NCBI GenBank assembly: GCA_030411725.1
Contig: MU839843.1
Span: 1 to 64,000 of the forward strand
Direction: 5' to 3'
Source of the DNA: Echria macrotheca
Lineage: Eukaryota; Ascomycota; Sordariomycetes; Sordariales; Schizotheciaceae
DNA: 64,000 nt
Below are positions 20,444 to 31,958 of the stretch, one piece after another. Each line of letters starts with the position of its first letter. The first letter of the stretch is position 1. Under the pieces are notes generated by a model. That model did not search any database. It was not told where the DNA came from and was given only the letters and a program-made list of their open reading frames with translations. A program made the position numbers and the translations under genes.

Positions 20444-22655
20444 ATGTCTTCTCGGCCGCCTGGCTCCTCTTTCTTCACAGCCGCCACCGATAATCGGCCT
20501 CGATCATGGCTGGACACTTCCCGCAACCTGTCCCGGCGCTTCAGCTCGCTCGAGGGATGGCGTACCGTTGGCCACGGCATGTATCTGGTTGCCGGCTCGA
20601 CCATCTCAACCATCACTCCCAACCCGGCCTATGATGCCGAGTGGCCGTATCGAGAAGGTAATCCTGGTGAATCCAGGCTCTCCAAGTCGGATCGGGACAG
20701 GCTCAGCACTTTTACGTCTCCGGGATGGCAAAACGCCACAAGGGACTCTATACCGGAGACAGAACCCAACCCGTTCCTTTCTCCAGAGGAAGCTGAGAGG
20801 GCTCGAAACCCCTTTGAGGACTACAGCGCGTTCGAGGTTGAGAAACCAAATCGTATCCCGCTTTCACATCAACTTCTATCACCTCTGCCTCCATCGCCGC
20901 CGCTAGAAAGGCCATTCCACATCTTCACCAAGAGACAAAAGTGGGTTATCATTGGCATCATCGGAGCCGCCGGTTTGTTTTCGGGGCTATCGTCCAACAT
21001 TTACTTCCCATCCTTGGACGCCATAGCCAATGTGTGTACCGCATTGAACCCCGGATTCGGTGGTGTCCAACAACTAATAGCGCTATAGGACCTCCATGTC
21101 AGCCTCAACGCCGTCTCCCTGACCATCACCTCATACCTCATCGTCCAGGGCATATCCCCTCTAATATGGGGGTCCTTGTCGGACACATTAGGACGGCGAC
21201 CGATTTACATTTATTCCTTCTTGGTCTACATTCTAGCGAACATCGTTCTCAGTTTCTCGCCCAACTTTCCGGTCTTGCTGGTATTCAGAGGAATACAAGC
21301 TGCTGGAAGCGCATCAACCGTGAGCATTGGTATGTGAGATTCTGCCCTCGGTTGCGCCATCTTTGTGTGGTTGAGCTGAAATTCTCAAGGCAATGGGGTT
21401 ATTCAAGATATCGCCACACCACTCGAGAGAGGTGCTTTTATTAGCTTCTACCAAGCCAGTAGGTCTTGCTCATCTGTGCTACGTTGATCGGCACTTCACT
21501 GGCGCACGGCTGAGACCTTGATTTAGTTCGGAACTTTAGCATCGCAGTCGGTCCAGTCATCGGTGGAATCCTGGCCAACTTCTTCGGCTTCCGGTACGAC
21601 TCGCAAACACCCAACTCTCTTCCACCACGCCTGCCAGTGACTCATACTAACTGGAAAAAAAAATTAGCTCTATATTCATCTTCCTTTTCATCCTCTCCTC
21701 CATTGTCGTCATCGCCATCGCCGTGTTCCTCCCCGAAACACTCCGCACCATCGCCGGCAACGGCACCCTCCGACTCACCGGCATCCATCAGCCGCTCATC
21801 CGCCGTTTCACCAAAGAACCCAGCTACATGGAAGACCCAGACGACACCGCGGCTCTCCCCAAGGTAAGCCTGTCCACGTTCCTCGAACCACTCAGGCTCG
21901 TTGTCGAGAAAGACATCTTCGTCAGTCTCGTCTTCGGCGGCATGGTCTACACCGTCTGGAGCATGGTCGTCGCCAGCACCACAGGGCTATTCAAGCCGCT
22001 CTTTGGGCTCAGCGAGCTAACGCTCGGCCTGGTCTTCATCCCCAACGGACTCGGAACCATCATCGGCTCCGCCATCGCTGGCAAGCTGATGACGCGAGAC
22101 TTCCTCTCGCACGAACAGCAATACCTCCGCTCCTACCCGAGCGCGCCGCCACCGTCCGAAAACAAAAAGAACATCCCCCTGGCTTTTCCCATCGAGCATG
22201 CCCGTCTGAGGCAGATGCCCTGGATCACCGCTTTGTTCGTCTTGTCCACCGCGGCGTACGGGTTCGCCTTGTTGCCGCCGGCGCAGTCGGCTGTGACTAC
22301 TCGTCCGGGCTGGATCGTGGTTCCGCTTGTTCTGCAGTTCTTGATCGCTGCGACTTCGAATGCTGTGTTCGCCATTAATACAACGCTGGTGGCGGATCTT
22401 ACACCGGGAAAAGGTGCGAGTGGTGCGGCAGTGAATAACTTGGTGAGGTGTAGCATGGGAGCTGCGGGAGTTGGGGTGGTGGACTCGATGATTGCCTTTC
22501 TGGGCGTGGGTGTGACGTTCTTAGGGCTAGGGTTGATGGTTGCGGCGCTGGGGGTGTTGGTTGTGGTTGAATGGTGTTGGGGAATGGAGTGGAGGGGAGA
22601 CAGGGAGCGGCGAAGGGTGAAGGTGGTGGAGAAAAGAAGGGAGGAGAAAGCTTGA
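20444..22655 (+). CDS. MFS drug:H+ antiporter (DHA1, Qdr-like)
   Basis: Five exons join in phase: 20444-21031, 21089-21329, 21390-21458, 21527-21593 and 21667-22655. About 150 polar N-terminal residues precede the first span (KWVIIGIIGAAGLFSGLSS). IYFPSLDAIAN, then TSYLIVQGISPLIWGSLSDTLGRRP with the MFS motif A, are characteristic of the quinidine-resistance (Qdr/DHA1) branch. A C-terminal NNLVRCSMGAAGVGVVDSMI block is also family-typical. A long cytoplasmic loop (about LTGIHQPLIRRFTKEPS) separates the two six-helix halves. The role is predicted proton-driven export of small amphipathic compounds at the plasma membrane; substrate unknown. I prefer MSSRPPG as the start, though an in-frame ATG 39 bp upstream is possible. 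Confidence 0.82.
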
Positions 22656-23519
22656 ATCGGGCATTGGAGAGAAGAAAGCAGTGTGTGTGTGGAGTTGAAC
22701 TACCTGCGTATCTCATCCATCCTGGATTAGAACCCTACATGTACCAGTGCATGACAAAAGTAGGGCTTTTAGGTAAGCCCCGAGGAAACCCCGAACACAA
22801 ATACTACGCGATCTATAGCTATCCAGGTCGGATGCACCCCTGTCTCGCGGGTTGAGCCGCAACAAAGTTGCCCAGAGTAAAACCCGGAGAGGGCCTTGCA
22901 TCCGCTCCGCTTCTTACCACGCACCACGGCGACCCAGCCGGTTGGTAGTAATCCAATGTCTGGCATGGGAAAGATCTTGACCTTTGTGGATTTTGTTTCG
23001 GCAATCGGAGAGACGGCTAGACCGGTTTGGGCGTGGTCGATACTAAGTAGAAGATGTCGTGCTGCTTTGTCAGGGATGCTTCGTGAAAGTTGCCCTACTT
23101 GCGAGTAGCTTCACGCGATTGCTGTGATGCCAGTCATGTATGTTGCCGTGGAATGGCTTATCAATACGCGTTTCAAACAATCCGGCTCCTTCGATACCCT
23201 GCAGTTCTACAATCGACGCTCCAACCATACTTGAGATATTCCCTTTCTGTCTTAGTGTCGAGACGGTGCAGCATGTCGAGACGCAGTGTTGAGACCACTC
23301 TCCCATTCGGCGGGGTAGCAGTGCGTATTCCCAGTCCGCACTGATGCTTGCCATTGTTGCTCGTCCTCAGTCAGCTCTCCATCGGGACAGGGCTTGGCCG
23401 ACGGTGCCCGGACAAGTTCGGACGGTCCCGAGAAGGAGTGGGGCCCATCGGGGCCTGCCCGAGCGGGACGATGCGATAAATCCGGGCCGGGTGGAGATAA
23501 AGCCCGCCGGCAAGATCTG
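22656..23519. other. Intergenic region leading into repeat array
   Basis: No gene is supported. The last part (from about 23370) becomes GC-rich and begins to show fragments of the repeat unit described next. Confidence 0.45.
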
Positions 23520-23875
23520 GGCTTGGGGCGAGAACTGGCGCTCACGCAAGGCGGTAAGTTTCTGCCGGTAGAAAAGGTACGTACCGCACGGCGAGGGGAC
23601 TAAATATGGGCTCATGGCCGAGAACTGGGTCGCTAACGCTGAGCGGTAAATTTCTGCCGGTATCGCATGGTAATGGTAGAGAACTTGGTTGCTAAGACTG
23701 GGCAGTAAATTCTGCCGGCAGAAAAGGTACGTAGCCACGGGAGCGGGGACAAAATATGGGCTTGTGGCCGAGAACTGGGTCTTATATTCTGCCGAGAGAA
23801 ACGGTGCAAAATACGGAGGAACGAGAGTTAGACGCTACATAATATTCTACCGGCAGAATAAAGTACGTACCTAGG
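23520..23875. repeat. Degenerate ~80-bp tandem array with palindromic cores
   Basis: Four to five diverged units. Each contains a GAGAACTGGGT-like start, a GGTAAATTTCTGCCGG core and often AGAAAAGGTACGTA. One copy has the perfect 14-bp palindrome TTCTGCCGGCAGAA (23710-23723); others are TCTGCCGGTAGAA and TTCTACCGGCAGAA. Units get more AT-rich to the right, grading into the decayed island. Confidence 0.65.
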
Positions 23876-24536
23876 AGAACTATCCTTACCTAAGTGCCGA
23901 CGAGGTCAGGAACTTTATCCTATCAAAATAAGAATTTTACTCGCCAACGTTACTAAACTCTCTAATATCTTTCTATCAGGAAAATTTAATAAAATAGCTT
24001 ATATATCCGTAATAGTAGATAATAACTTATCAGCCAGATAAAAGTACAGACAAGTAACGTTGCTATAGTCGTCAGCGACTCTATCCGTACCGTATTCTTC
24101 TCTAATATAATATAGTAGTAAAAGGTAACGTTACTATAGTCGTTAGCGACTCTATTTATACCATATCCTTCTTTAGCATAGTATAGTAATAAAATAGGTT
24201 TAAAGTTGATTTAATTGGTTGCTTTAGTCTGCTTTAGGATTTTTGGCAGGGTATAAATTACCTAGCTTTAAAAATAGGGCTTCCGGCTCGAGTTATATAT
24301 ATACTTAATATATATATATATATTGTAATTGGAAATTATTGCTTAGGAGTTATCCTTACATTACGTGTCGTTTGCTTTTTATCGATGGGAAAGTTTAGCC
24401 GGGGGGACTAAAAGGGGGTTTCTAAGGCTGTGCGGCGGCGGTATACCGAATCACCCCGGCTCAGGGGAGAATCAGGGAGAGCTTAGGACAAATCAGCCAT
24501 AGCTTACCCTAGCTCACCCTAGCTTAGGATTATAAA
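23876..24536. repeat. Second AT-rich RIP-like island
   Basis: AT-rich with no open frames. It contains a 71-bp tandem duplication (about 24054-24124 and 24125-24195) whose copies differ largely by C/T and G/A transitions, and an AT dinucleotide stretch near 24294-24326. It ends in GGTGAGC-like low complexity (CTAGCTCACCCTAGC) just before the shared border element. Confidence 0.6.
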
Positions 24537-24575
24537 CGAAAAAGGAAATTTCGTGTGCCTAGATTCGTCGCAGAC
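24537..24575. repeat. Border element of decayed island, copy 2
   Basis: A 39-bp sequence closely matching 4481-4519 in the same orientation (shared core AGATTCGTCGCA), again at the edge of a RIP-like island. Confidence 0.6.
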
Positions 24576-25315
24576 AACTAGCTGTAACTTACTAAACAAT
24601 ATTATACGTACAAACCCTCTTACTAAGCCCAAGCAGCTGCACTTTTTGGAGCCAGTTACAGTTTTGCTGAAGGTTAGGCTAATTATACCAGTTGGCCTAG
24701 CTCACCTCAATCAGCCATGTTGCGGTTTTGCCCCCCCTTCATTTTGCCGCTAATCTACGACGAGGTCGCGCGTCTAAGATATGATTTCCTTGCACAACCT
24801 GGCCCCCACCCGGAAAATGTTTTAGTTGACAGAACCGTTAGACGGAACCATGGGCTGGACAGTGAGCGGTGTCGTGGAGTGGGAGCTCACCTGCTATGGC
24901 CCCGAGTACTGGTTTTCCTAAACAAATTCGCTCTTGAGGGGGCTTCGAGGGCCACGCCGTCTCATTGACTGGTGTCCGATTCTGGGAACTTTCAAACACT
25001 TCCTAATGGTTTACCGAAGCCAGTGCGGGTTCGGGTGCCAGGGGCACCTGAGGATCCGGACCGCTAAGGAGGTATTGCATCCCGGAAGGAGAGTGCCCCA
25101 TCTCTCTTCCCCGTCAATTATATAACTGTTTATGTCTTCATGGAACCACTTAAACACTATTGACGGAGAACGACGTCGAGGAGCAAAGTTGTTACCCCGG
25201 GGGTGGCGTGTGAAGAACGAATTTGTTCAACTTTGGCTGCGACAGGTAAAAAGGGGTCAGGAGCCAGGCGGTTGCTTCTGTAGTTCTCTATTAGCCCCAT
25301 CCACAACAATCTCTC
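24576..25315. other. Intergenic region, no gene seen
   Basis: Mixed composition recovering from the AT-rich island; no coding evidence on either strand. Confidence 0.4.
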
Positions 25316-25893
25316 AACCCTCGTCCTTCACCGCTCTTCCTAACCAATTTTCAATACCCTGAATGTCTATATCTTCAAACTTCGCCGCCGCCCTTCCATC
25401 ACTTTCACCAGCTCCTTCAATAGCAAGCCACGCCCCCTCCTCCTCGCACTCTTCCAGAATGTTCTTGATCCCCCCCATCCGCATCCGAACCAAACTCCCC
25501 ATACGGGCCTCATCCTCCGCCTCCGAGATTACGCCCGGGTACGGGATCATCGCTGTCAAGAACGGTCCCCGCCATCAACACAATCTGCGGCGTCACCATG
25601 ACCACGCCCCTAGGGCAGTGCTTGCCGCCCATTTCACTGGCCCAGGCCTTCACGGGGAGGCCCGCTTCGACGTGCGGTTGGTGAGGTCGATGATGGTTTT
25701 GCTGGTGAGGTCAACGGCAGAGAGGGAGGTCAGGATACTGGGGTAGTCAAGGAGCAGAAGAGAATGGCCGAGGAAGCGGAGACGGCGGAGAGGAGGGAGG
25801 GGGTGAGCGTGGCTGTGGCGGGGCTCGCGGTTGTGACATGTGAGCGGGTCGAGGTGCGAGTCCAGATGCTTTGGGGACATACGGTGGAGACGA
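25316..25893 (-). pseudogene. Broken NAD(P)-binding reductase (6PGDH / imine-reductase-like)
   Basis: Recognisable pieces lie on the minus strand in successive, different frames. First comes LLSAVSASSAILFC, then LDYPSILTSLSAVDLTSKTI with IDLTN, then a piece ending RGVVMVTPQIVLMAGTV, then a PYPGVISEAEDEARMGSL stretch. The order matches the Rossmann half of 6-phosphogluconate-dehydrogenase-like imine or beta-hydroxyacid reductases (wait-loop, DLTNGTP strand, PPxxG segment). The glycine-rich nucleotide loop and the C-terminal helical dimerisation domain are missing or unreadable. At least two frameshifts make it non-functional. It sits beside the second decayed island. Confidence 0.5.
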
Positions 25894-26321
25894 GGGGAAG
25901 GATGCAGGGTTAGATGATTGGGGTTTGGGGTTTGTTCGAGTGGAAGATCTAATGGCGAGAGGAGCTCCGGGTTCTCATGGTGAGAGTTGGGGGGATTTCT
26001 ACCGAGAGTTGTGGGTATTGAATGCTGTCGAGGTTGTCATCGACAGGCACCTGGCATTGTCCACAATGCGGCCAAATTCGCTCGTCACGCAGCCGCATGA
26101 AGGCTGCCTAGTTTTTATCACGGAACCTCGGGCAAAAACATTGTTCGGCAGTATGAGATGCTCCACAGATAAAGACCGAGCTGCTGAAGAAAAATACGCC
26201 ACAGCGACGTTCACAAATTTGTCTGTCCACGTACATGTACCTGTCAGATTACGTTACCGCTGGGATGCAAACTGGGTATCATTGTTCATATGAAGCAACG
26301 GCATCGGGTAACGCCGCTCAC
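25894..26321. other. Short intergenic region
   Basis: A plus-strand frame at 25871-26293 has no recognisable domain. It is probably the 3' UTR region of the esterase gene that follows. Confidence 0.35.
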
Positions 26322-28175
26322 TCAAGACGTCAGCCCGTCCAGCCAGAAGCGGCACCTCGAGTTCGCCGCTGGGTCCCTGACCACAGGAAATGACGTCCCG
26401 GTAATGTTTACAACATTGGCCGCCGATGTGTAGACGGGAATATCTCTGGCGGCGCTTCCCGGAGCAAGTCCCTTCACGACAAAATCCACAAACCACCTCT
26501 GCATGATTGGCACAACGGATGCAACCACAGGAACCCCGAGGTTGTTGGCCGTTTCACCATTGTTGAAGGTGTAGCTCAGGTCTTCAGCATGCATGCCTGG
26601 GAAAATGCTGAACAAGTAGGAGCGGGACTGGTTGCGGTACGCAAGGTTGACGCCGAATGATGAACAATCCAAGAAGGCTTCGGCAACCGCAAGAATGACA
26701 CGTCCCGTCTGGGTGGTGTATGGCTGTGAGCCAGAGAAGTCGGGAGGATAGATCTTGGATATGTTAGCCAATGGATACTACACAGCTCTCTGAGCACACG
26801 TACTGCTGTTGCCAGCGTGTTAATCTTGCTTGCCGGGACCGACGGCATAAAGCCTGACAGAAAAGCTCGGAATCCGGTATCGTTGGAAACGCGAGAGTCG
26901 GCAAAGAGGAGTCCTTCGTCCAAGTTGTGGGCTACAATGACATCCACGTTTCTGTCCACTTTCCCAGCCGCAAGCAGCTTGTAGGGGTAATTGGGGACGA
27001 AGAGGCCATCAACGTTTGGTGCTGGAAACAGGAGTCAGAGTATGACGGCAGGTTGTGGGGACAAACAAACCAAAAACGGTAGAGGCAGCTGGTGCTGCCA
27101 GGATCATGGCCGCGTTGATTGCAGCGAGCTGATCGGACGAAAGTGTGCGCGCCTGGGCGTACGAGGTAATATTTCCCGTGGTCAGAAACTGGTCATACAC
27201 CATTGAATATGTCGCTGCGTCCAGTGCCGGCTTGATGTATGGTGACTGAATTATCGCCCTCTGGAAGGGGGAGGTCCCGTCGATGCCGCCAAAGGCAGTG
27301 AGTTGGGTGATGACAGCTCCAGCCCCGGCCGATTCGCCAATGACCGTCACAGCATTCGGGTTCCCCCCAAATCGTCCAATGTTGAGCCGAACCCATTCCA
27401 AAGCAAAGCGCTGGTCGTAGAGGCCCGCGTTGGACGCTATGTCGATCATGGTCGGCTTGCGAGGTGGAAACCCAAACATGCCGCTATCAAGACATTAGTG
27501 AGTGCTAGACTTGTGGGGATAGGTGCGTCGAACGTACAGGCGGTAGTTGATAGCAACGAATATGATACCTGGCGCCCCATTGCGGCGACTCTCTGCGAGG
27601 AGTCCAGCTGGTTGAATGTCGCTCTTTGACCCTTCGATGTAGCCACCTCCGTGGATCCACACCATTACCGGCACTGGCTTATTCAAGGTGCCTGCAACTT
27701 TGGCGTCGTAAACAGCCTTGGGCACACTGACGTCGAGTACGAGACAGTCCTCCGACTGGCCGGGCGGCGGTGATGGCGGAGGGCCTGCGGGCGGGGTAAT
27801 ACCGCCTTCTGCAAGCTTCGCAAATACCAGCGGCAGCGAGTATTGAAACCATGGAGCGCTGATTTGGAAGCAGCGTCTCGGCGCCGTGCCGTCGTTGATG
27901 GTTCGGTTTATAGATACGAGGGGCACCGGCAGACGGAAGCGGAGGGGACCGAGTGGGGGCTCGGCGTAAGGGATGTTATTGAAGCTGTAGTAGCCCCCTG
28001 TCGCCTGGTTCGAGGTCAACAAGAATTCAGTCCCATCGATATACACGTTGGCACTCACATTCAGCTGCGCGCGATGTACAGATACCCCGAGGTCGATCAC
28101 AGGGAGCTCCTGAGCTGTACTGGAGGTGGCGCCAACTGCTAGAAGCAGGGCAAGGCAACTGAGAGCAGACAACAT
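26322..28175 (-). CDS. Secreted type-B carboxylesterase/lipase
   Basis: Four exons join in phase (27538-28175, 27071-27483, 26804-27021, 26322-26753) to give 566 residues, normal for the family. A signal peptide (MLSALSCLALLLAVGATSS) starts at or beside the chosen Met. Family landmarks follow in order: PYAEPPLGPLRF, EDCLVLDVSVP, the oxyanion-hole HGGGY, the nucleophile elbow GESAGAGAV, an acidic DEGLLF segment for the Glu/Asp of the triad, and FPGMHAEDLSYTF with the catalytic His. The enzyme would hydrolyse esters of plant, lipid or xenobiotic origin outside the cell. The third intron's acceptor is set at the AG after GCTAACAT because the nearer AG would leave only a 26-bp intron. Confidence 0.88.
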
Positions 28176-30153
28176 GGTTTCCAGGTTCCCAACAAATCCA
28201 CGTCCGGAAATGAGGCGGGGTGGTTGAAGCACGAGGGAGTTGGAATGATACAAACAGGAACTCCCAGGGACGACCATGCCATCTGACGTACCGAGTGCGC
28301 CTTATATTCTTCCCAAGTACAGGGGGATATTGGCACGAGAAATACGCCTGGCCTCGTCACCTCGTGGCATATGCACAGACCGACGCTGTGACGGGCCGCT
28401 CAAGTGTTTAGCGCACCCGGGAGCTGGAGATTGGACCCGGGTCCATGTCATCATCTCACTATCCAACCCACGTTACGCTCGATGTGGGCGGTTAGAGGCT
28501 GGCACTAGTGAATGAACGTCCTGCGGGGCGCCGATAAAAGCGCAGCACGGACGCATGGCACTAAACGGCCCAATCGCGAATGAGGTCATTGCAGGTGGCA
28601 GTGTTGTATTGCAGGTTTTGGTGAGCCTCTTAATCCCGGGTTCTGTGTCCGGTGCTCCGGCAGCCTGCACGTATGCTGCAGCATGGCCGAGATGGTGGGA
28701 GGAGCTGCTTGTCCAGTCAGCGAGCGGCCCAGCTATCCCGCCCACGAACATTGTTGGCAACATCGAAGCGCGAGAACATCGTAGATCTCCTGTTCTTATT
28801 CTCGACACACTGCCAGCCTTCGGGTGGCACGTAGCTTGACATTGTCTCTTGCATACCTATATAATTAGACATGCAGCAGCATTCTGTGTTGTGCCAGCCC
28901 CTCTCTTCAAGTAGGGCCACTTCCACCGCCCGAGCTCGCGATCTGAATTGTGGTTGAGGCCACCTGGACGGCGACGTCTTCCAGTTCGACAAAGCGAACC
29001 TGGCCGCCCCTGCCGCCATGGATACCTACTTGATGAAAAATCCACCTGCCCCTCTAGTGTACAGGTCGACTGCTGCAACAGAAGGAGAATACCGCGCTTT
29101 CGGGTTCTTCGGTTCCACATCTGCTCCCCCTCCGGCCCCTAACCCCACAAGGATCTTGAACCATGAAGCTGGGCGCATTTGCCCCAGCTACAGGCAAAAC
29201 CCGATGATACTCATACAATCTTTCTCATGTATAGCCTCGCTGGAGCATACCTGTATGCTCCATAGATCAGGAAGTTCACCACCACGATAGAGCAAACGGA
29301 TGTCCGGTGAGCCTCACACGACGTGAATATGTAGATTAATGGCCCACCTTTGCAATGTTTGTCAGTCAGTAACCACTTGACAGCCCTATCCTGAGCACGA
29401 TTCAGCTATCCATAGCGTTAATCGGGTGTGTCGTTGTCGTCTCACACAGAAAGACGCGGATTCTTCTTGTTTCTCAGTTATTTCGAACCTTTCAATATCT
29501 TGATCTACACCGATGGCATCGTGAGTACGACATCAGCGATCTACTGTCTTGGTAACTCCATGGAGTGAAACATTTTTGGCAAGACTCATGGTGGCAGTAC
29601 CTACCTACGGAATTCTATGTTCTCCACAAGGGTCACAACATCAGGGGCAACGGTGTGACGGCTACACGGAACCGGGCATGTGGACAACTTTTCGTATGAG
29701 TTGGGTGACCGGCACTTGTAGGGATGATAGCACCCGGATGGTAAAGATGTGTTGAGGCATGAGGAGTTCGAATATGAAACCCCAAATAAGGCAGACCCAT
29801 AGAACTTCTCCCTGTACTACCTACTCAATGATCAGCTGGTATGATTGATGGAATATCTCGCACCGGTAATTTTTCCGGCAATATTGTGTCGCAGCGCTCA
29901 TGATCAGAGAAGCTAGCAGGGCGACCGGCAGAATATCATTGTCTTTCGTGGGATAATAGCATGTCATCCAGCCCACGGTGCTGTTTGCCTGTCGCAGCCA
30001 ATCGGAAAAACATGACGACTACCTTACTTAACGAGGCACCTCGTGGCGCCGGCCGTTTTCTCCACGCCGGCTGTCAGGTACATAACTTCGCCCTCATCGA
30101 TGTTTCTGGAGGACTCGAACCCAGTCAATACACGTATACGATTGAATTCAGCA
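28176..30153. other. Large divergent intergenic region, no supported gene
   Basis: Nearly 2 kb between two divergent plant-polymer enzyme genes. Frames such as 28555-28839 and 29018-29290 lack domains. The region probably carries both promoters, and any regulatory sites cannot be assigned by eye. Confidence 0.4.
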
Positions 30154-31500
30154 ATGAATCGCATCAAGTTATCCGCGCGGTTTCTCGCCGTTTTGTTCGT
30201 CACTGCCGTCATTGGGGAGGTGGTGATCGAAAACGCGACGTGCACCGTCACGCCGCTGGGTTCCGGGGATGATACACCACAGATCAAGAAGGCATTTCAG
30301 CAATGTTCGAGCGACAGCCGCATTGTTTTCCAAGAGGGGACATACAACATCCGCCAGGTTATGGAGTTTACAAATCTCAAAAACGTCAGCATTGACATCT
30401 ACGGGAAATGGGTGTGGAGCGCCGATAACTTGCAGTACTGGATTAGCAACACGTTGCCGGTAACCTATGCCGGTCTGCACACTGCGTGGAAACTTGGGGG
30501 AACGGATATAGCACTAAGAGGTCACGGAAAAGCGTTGTTCGATGGAAATGGACAGACGTGGATTGACGAAAATCGTAGCGGCAGCAACCGTCAAGGCAGG
30601 CCAATCAATCTGACCATCTGGCGCGCGAAGAATGTTTTTGTGGATGGTATCACATGGCGACAGAGTCAGTTTTGGCATACGTTCGTGGCCTACAGCTCGA
30701 ATGTTACCATGACAAATCTGGATATGAGTAAGGATCAGGTCGACTCGTTTGAGGTTGGCCAGCTAACATTGATGCGCAGGGACTCGGAGCAACTCCCAGT
30801 GGTCGGCAGTCAACACGGATGGCATCGACACCTGGAACTCCCAGGATATAAAACTTCGCAACTGGACAGTTGAATGCTACGACGTAAGTCCCAACATATC
30901 TCCTTCGAATTCGTATGTGGTTGGTACATGTCTCTGACAATGGTCCCATAGGACTGCATCTCAATCAAGGCGAACAGCAAAAACATTGATGTCCGAAACG
31001 TGACCTGCTATGAATCAGGCTGCGCGGTCATAGGCTCACTCGGCAATGGGAACGGTCAAGATACCGTTGAAAATGTCCTGTTTGAGGACTTCAAGTGCAA
31101 CCATTCCTCTAATGCCGCCTGGATCAAGACCTACTCCGGCCAAGGATACGTCCGCAACGTCACATTCCGCAACTTTGAGTTCAGTGATGTCGATCAACCG
31201 ATTTATGTTACGCCATGTATCTACTCAAGCTCAGGATGCGACAGCTCCCGCCTACCGATCGAAGACATCACCTGGACTAATATACGCGGCACGAGCCGGT
31301 ACAACGTCGCAGCAGGGATGCATTGTTCTTCCGCCGCCCCTTGCAAAAACTTCAAATTCGAGAACATTGATATCAAGCCCAAGGCCGGAGGGACGGCCAA
31401 GGTTCTTTGCTCCAATATCCAGAATCAGGCAAGCATGGGCTTGACTTGTACGGGAACCTGCCCGGCGAATTGGCCACAACAACTCAAAGGAAACCGTTAA
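30154..31500 (+). CDS. GH28 pectinase, rhamnogalacturonase-like
   Basis: Three exons (30154-30727, 30780-30883, 30952-31500) give 408 residues. A signal peptide (RFLAVLFVTAVIG) precedes a right-handed beta-helix with catalytic acids in NTDGIDTW and, across the second intron, YDDCISIKA. In polygalacturonases the next motif is GHG; here it is ESGCAVIGSLG, with Cys replacing His. The RIK motif reads WIKTY. Both changes are as seen in rhamnogalacturonan-acting or exo-acting GH28 enzymes, so I call it rhamnogalacturonase-like rather than endo-polygalacturonase. Several N-glycosylation sites are present. It is convergent with the LPMO gene, whose 3' end lies 460 bp away. Confidence 0.85.
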
Positions 31501-31958
31501 ACCTTGGGACGAGAGAAGAGCGAGCAGTGCCCATGACCGTGTACCTTAACGATTTTCAAATGTTGAAATCCCGCATCAGCCGATTTTGCTGACACCAGCG
31601 GACAAACTGGGTCTGATGTTGCTGACAAGATCACCAGCGGGTTCGCCGTCCTGACTCTCCTGGCGGGGATGAGATGGGGTCTGTCTAGGTAACTGGGGCT
31701 CTGCCACATATAGGTACCTAAGCAAGTATTTAACGGCAAACACTAGGTAGTCTTACTAGTGGTGCTAGTACATGTAAAACGTGTGTTCTTTTACTGTTAC
31801 CTCTATATCCCTTTCCCAGGCCTTTAAACAGATGATTTACCCCTCCACAAACAACCTGAGTTTTCAGAGTCATTTCATTGCAAACGACCTTTAAGAACAT
31901 GTATTAGGTGATAGCTATCCTTTCGTTATATTTTCCGCAAGGTTAATCTACCGAGACA
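31501..31958. other. Convergent 3' region
   Basis: No coding sequence seen; presumably the facing 3' UTRs of the GH28 and LPMO genes. Confidence 0.5.

Noticed and set aside
28473..28808. Minus-strand frame starting MSRIRTGDLRC
   Set aside because: Looks like a spurious antisense frame; no folded domain and no supporting start or splice context.
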